Positions 61,520 through 64,000 of a stretch of DNA of 64,000 bases are shown piece after piece. Source of the stretch: Thalassococcus profundi (GTDB taxonomy: Bacteria > Pseudomonadota > Alphaproteobacteria > Rhodobacterales > Rhodobacteraceae); NCBI RefSeq assembly GCF_003344785.1, contig NZ_QPMK01000012.1, positions 62,001 to 126,000 of the forward strand, in the 5' to 3' direction. How positions within the stretch are numbered: the stretch's first letter is position 1; each line of letters begins with the position of its first letter. The translations under genes were made by a program, and so were the position numbers. Under the pieces are notes generated by a model. It did not search any database. It saw only the letters and a list, made by a program, of their open reading frames with translations, and was not told the DNA's origin.

Positions 61520-61900
61520 TCAGTCGTCGGCGTCCATCTCGGCCCAGGTCTGTCTGGCGAGCTTGATCGCGTGGTTGGCGCGCGGCACGCCGGCATAGAT
61601 CGCCACGTGCTGGAAGGCTTCCTGCACGTCCTGCCGGGTGGCTCCGGTGCGGGCGCAGGCGCGGATGTGCATGGGGATTTCCTCGAAATTGCCGGTGGCG
61701 GCGAGCAGCGCCAGGGTCAGCATCGACCGTTCGCGCAGCGGGATCGCCTCGGACGCCCAGACCGTGCCCCAGGCGCCTTCGGTGATCAGGGTCTGGAACG
61801 GCGCGTCGAAATCGGATTTCGTCGCCTCCGCGCGGTCCACATGCGCATCCCCCAGCACCTTGCGGCGCACCGCCATGCCAGTGTCGTATCTGTCGGTCAT
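61520..61900 (-). CDS. pcaC: 4-carboxymuconolactone decarboxylase
   Basis: A 126-residue AhpD-like-fold decarboxylase that converts gamma-carboxymuconolactone to beta-ketoadipate enol-lactone in the protocatechuate pathway. The family core reads EGAWGTVWASEAIPLRERSMLTLALLAATGNFEEIPMHIRACARTGATRQDVQEAFQHVAIYAGVPRANHAIKLA. The start ATG at 61900 follows pobA by 10 bases (GGGGGATGCG region). It lacks the CxxC of peroxidase relatives, as expected for PcaC. Other pca genes (pcaHG, pcaB, pcaD) are not in the window on this side. Confidence 0.93.
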   Translation of the reverse strand: MTDRYDTGMAVRRKVLGDAHVDRAEATKSDFDAPFQTLITEGAWGTVWASEAIPLRERSMLTLALLAATGNFEEIPMHIRACARTGATRQDVQEAFQHVAIYAGVPRANHAIKLARQTWAEMDADD

Positions 61901-61910
61901 CGCATCCCCC

Positions 61911-63146
<1,236 letters not shown>

Positions 63147-63180
63147 TCATGCCTTTTGATTTCCGAAAAAGGAAAGTCAC

Positions 63181-64000
63181 GTGGTCGACCGACGGATCAA
63201 GTTCCGGCATATCGAATGTTTCGCCACCATCCACCGCGAAGGCAGCCTGAAACGCGCCTGCGCGGTGCTGAGCCTGACCCAGCCGGCCCTGTCGAAGACG
63301 CTGAAGGAGCTGGAGACGCTGCTGGGCGCCACGCTGATGCAGCGCGGACGCGGCGGCGTGCGGCTCACGCCCGAAGGCCAGGCCTTTCTCGAAGGCGCAG
63401 AGACGTCGCTCGCGGCGCTGCGGCGCGGGGTGGACGGGGTGGAGGCGCTGCGCCGGGGCGACAGCCAGACGCTGCGCGTGGGCGCGATGCCGTCGGTCGC
63501 GGCGGCGCTGATGCCCAAGGCTGTGGCGCGCTTTCGCAAGGCGATGCCGGGCGTCGTGGTCGAGCTGCGCGACGGGCCGCATGGGCACCTGGTGTCCGAG
63601 CTGCGGGCCGGCCGTGTCGACCTTGTTGTCGGACGGTTGGGCTCGCCCGCCAGCATGCAGGCGCTGTCCTTCACCCAGCTTTATGTCGAGCGTATCGTCT
63701 GCACCGCCCGCCCCGGCCATCCGCTGGCGGCGCGGCGGTCGGTGCCGCCCGCGGCCCTCGGCGACTGGCCCGTCGTCTATCCGCCGGACGATGCGGCGAT
63801 CCGGCCGCTGATCGCCCGGACATTGATCGCCCAGGGCGTGCCCTTGCCGGCCGACCGGATCGAAACCGTGTCGGGGGCGTTCGGGCGCAACCACCTTCTG
63901 CACAGCGATGCGCTTTGGATCATCTCCGAAGGCGTGGTGGCGCAGGACCTCGCCGAAGGACGTCTGGTGCGGCTCGACATGGACCTTGACACTACCGCCG
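63181..64000 (+). CDS. pcaQ: LysR-type regulator PcaQ (3' end outside window)
   Basis: The first 273 residues of a LysR-type activator; the frame is open to the last base. The N-terminal winged HTH reads FRHIECFATIHREGSLKRACAVLSLTQPALSKTLKELETLLGATLMQRGRGGVRLTPEG, with the PALSKTLKELE recognition helix. A co-inducer domain follows (LRVGAMPSVAAALMPKAVARF). The start is GTG 63181 behind AAAAAGGAAAG. This frame has no ATG and no stop in the window, so simple ORF listings show only a false frame here. PcaQ normally answers beta-carboxymuconate and activates protocatechuate genes. It is divergent from pobA-pcaC. Confidence 0.9.
   Translation, partial: MVDRRIKFRHIECFATIHREGSLKRACAVLSLTQPALSKTLKELETLLGATLMQRGRGGVRLTPEGQAFLEGAETSLAALRRGVDGVEALRRGDSQTLRVGAMPSVAAALMPKAVARFRKAMPGVVVELRDGPHGHLVSELRAGRVDLVVGRLGSPASMQALSFTQLYVERIVCTARPGHPLAARRSVPPAALGDWPVVYPPDDAAIRPLIARTLIAQGVPLPADRIETVSGAFGRNHLLHSDALWIISEGVVAQDLAEGRLVRLDMDLDTTA

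Noticed and set aside
57901-61596. 1231-codon open frame on the minus strand
   Set aside because: It runs antisense through the well-supported RND permease. High GC leaves long open antisense frames; its composition (His/Arg/Asp/Gly-rich) and lack of any family motif show it is a shadow.
63156-63989. 277-codon frame at the right edge
   Set aside because: It is an out-of-phase shadow of pcaQ. The true frame starts at GTG 63181 and runs off the window.

Overview
The window is high-GC alphaproteobacterial DNA, almost certainly from a Rhodobacterales (Roseobacter/Paracoccus-type) chromosome. The evidence is the Paracoccus-style cytochrome aa3 accessory operon ctaC-ctaB-ORF2-ctaG-ctaE, a tad/flp pilus locus with DW-type Flp pilins, EI-Ntr (ptsP) beside lysC, and GTG/TTG starts with 4-nt ATGA/GTGA overlaps throughout. 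No phage, insertion sequence, CRISPR array or plasmid function is visible. I assign 60 protein genes (two cut by the window edges) plus one tentative 9-codon leader, and one tRNA.

Layout. 1-6.1 kb: end of lysC, ptsP, an EcsC-family gene, a GNAT gene, a flavin reductase, and a hexapeptide acetyltransferase with an unusual leader. 6.2-12.7 kb: SulP transporter, a membrane protein, mtnP-apt purine salvage, and a minus-strand operon scoA-scoB-GNAT. 12.1-18.6 kb (minus): L,D-transpeptidase, topA, dprA, tldD. 18.8-22.3 kb: the cta operon. 22.5-29 kb: SURF1-thrC-M16 peptidase-RimJ-like operon, a metallo-beta-lactamase-fold protein, a GlcD-like flavoenzyme and a lytic transglycosylase. 30.2-43.2 kb: a complete tad core: four flp pilins, cpaB, cpaC, an OmpA-like lipoprotein in the cpaD slot, cpaE, cpaF, tadB, tadC, tadD, a second TPR lipoprotein, cpaA, and an AAA-type ATPase. 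43.3 kb: tRNA-Met. 43.5-49.7 kb: ABC ATPase-permease-AttH trio, a PNPOx-like gene, xylB. 50-54.6 kb (minus): four signalling proteins with no DNA-binding output. 54.7-61.2 kb: thioesterase-adenine deaminase pair and a two-gene RND pump. 61.5-64 kb: pcaC-pobA with divergent pcaQ.

How the genes work together. mtnP and apt convert methylthioadenosine to adenine and then AMP; the separate adenine deaminase offers the competing route to hypoxanthine. CtaB, CtaG and SURF1 mature the oxidase whose subunits II and III are encoded beside them. The tad genes make a secretion machine for the short Flp pilins, processed by CpaA. PobA and PcaC are 4-hydroxybenzoate/protocatechuate pathway enzymes beside their likely regulator PcaQ.

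The least ordinary content is non-coding. At least seven places carry one family of modular intergenic element: one or two variable hairpins followed by a conserved core ending near AAGATGAAG or CCGAAGAAGG. Stem sequences differ between copies but pairing is kept. Three further tandem hairpin arrays with compensatory changes lie at 6208-6312, 17071-17185 and between the flp genes. The acetyltransferase at 5433 has a 9-codon leader ORF plus a hairpin that would cover its ribosome binding site, an architecture like that of inducible drug-acetyltransferase genes.
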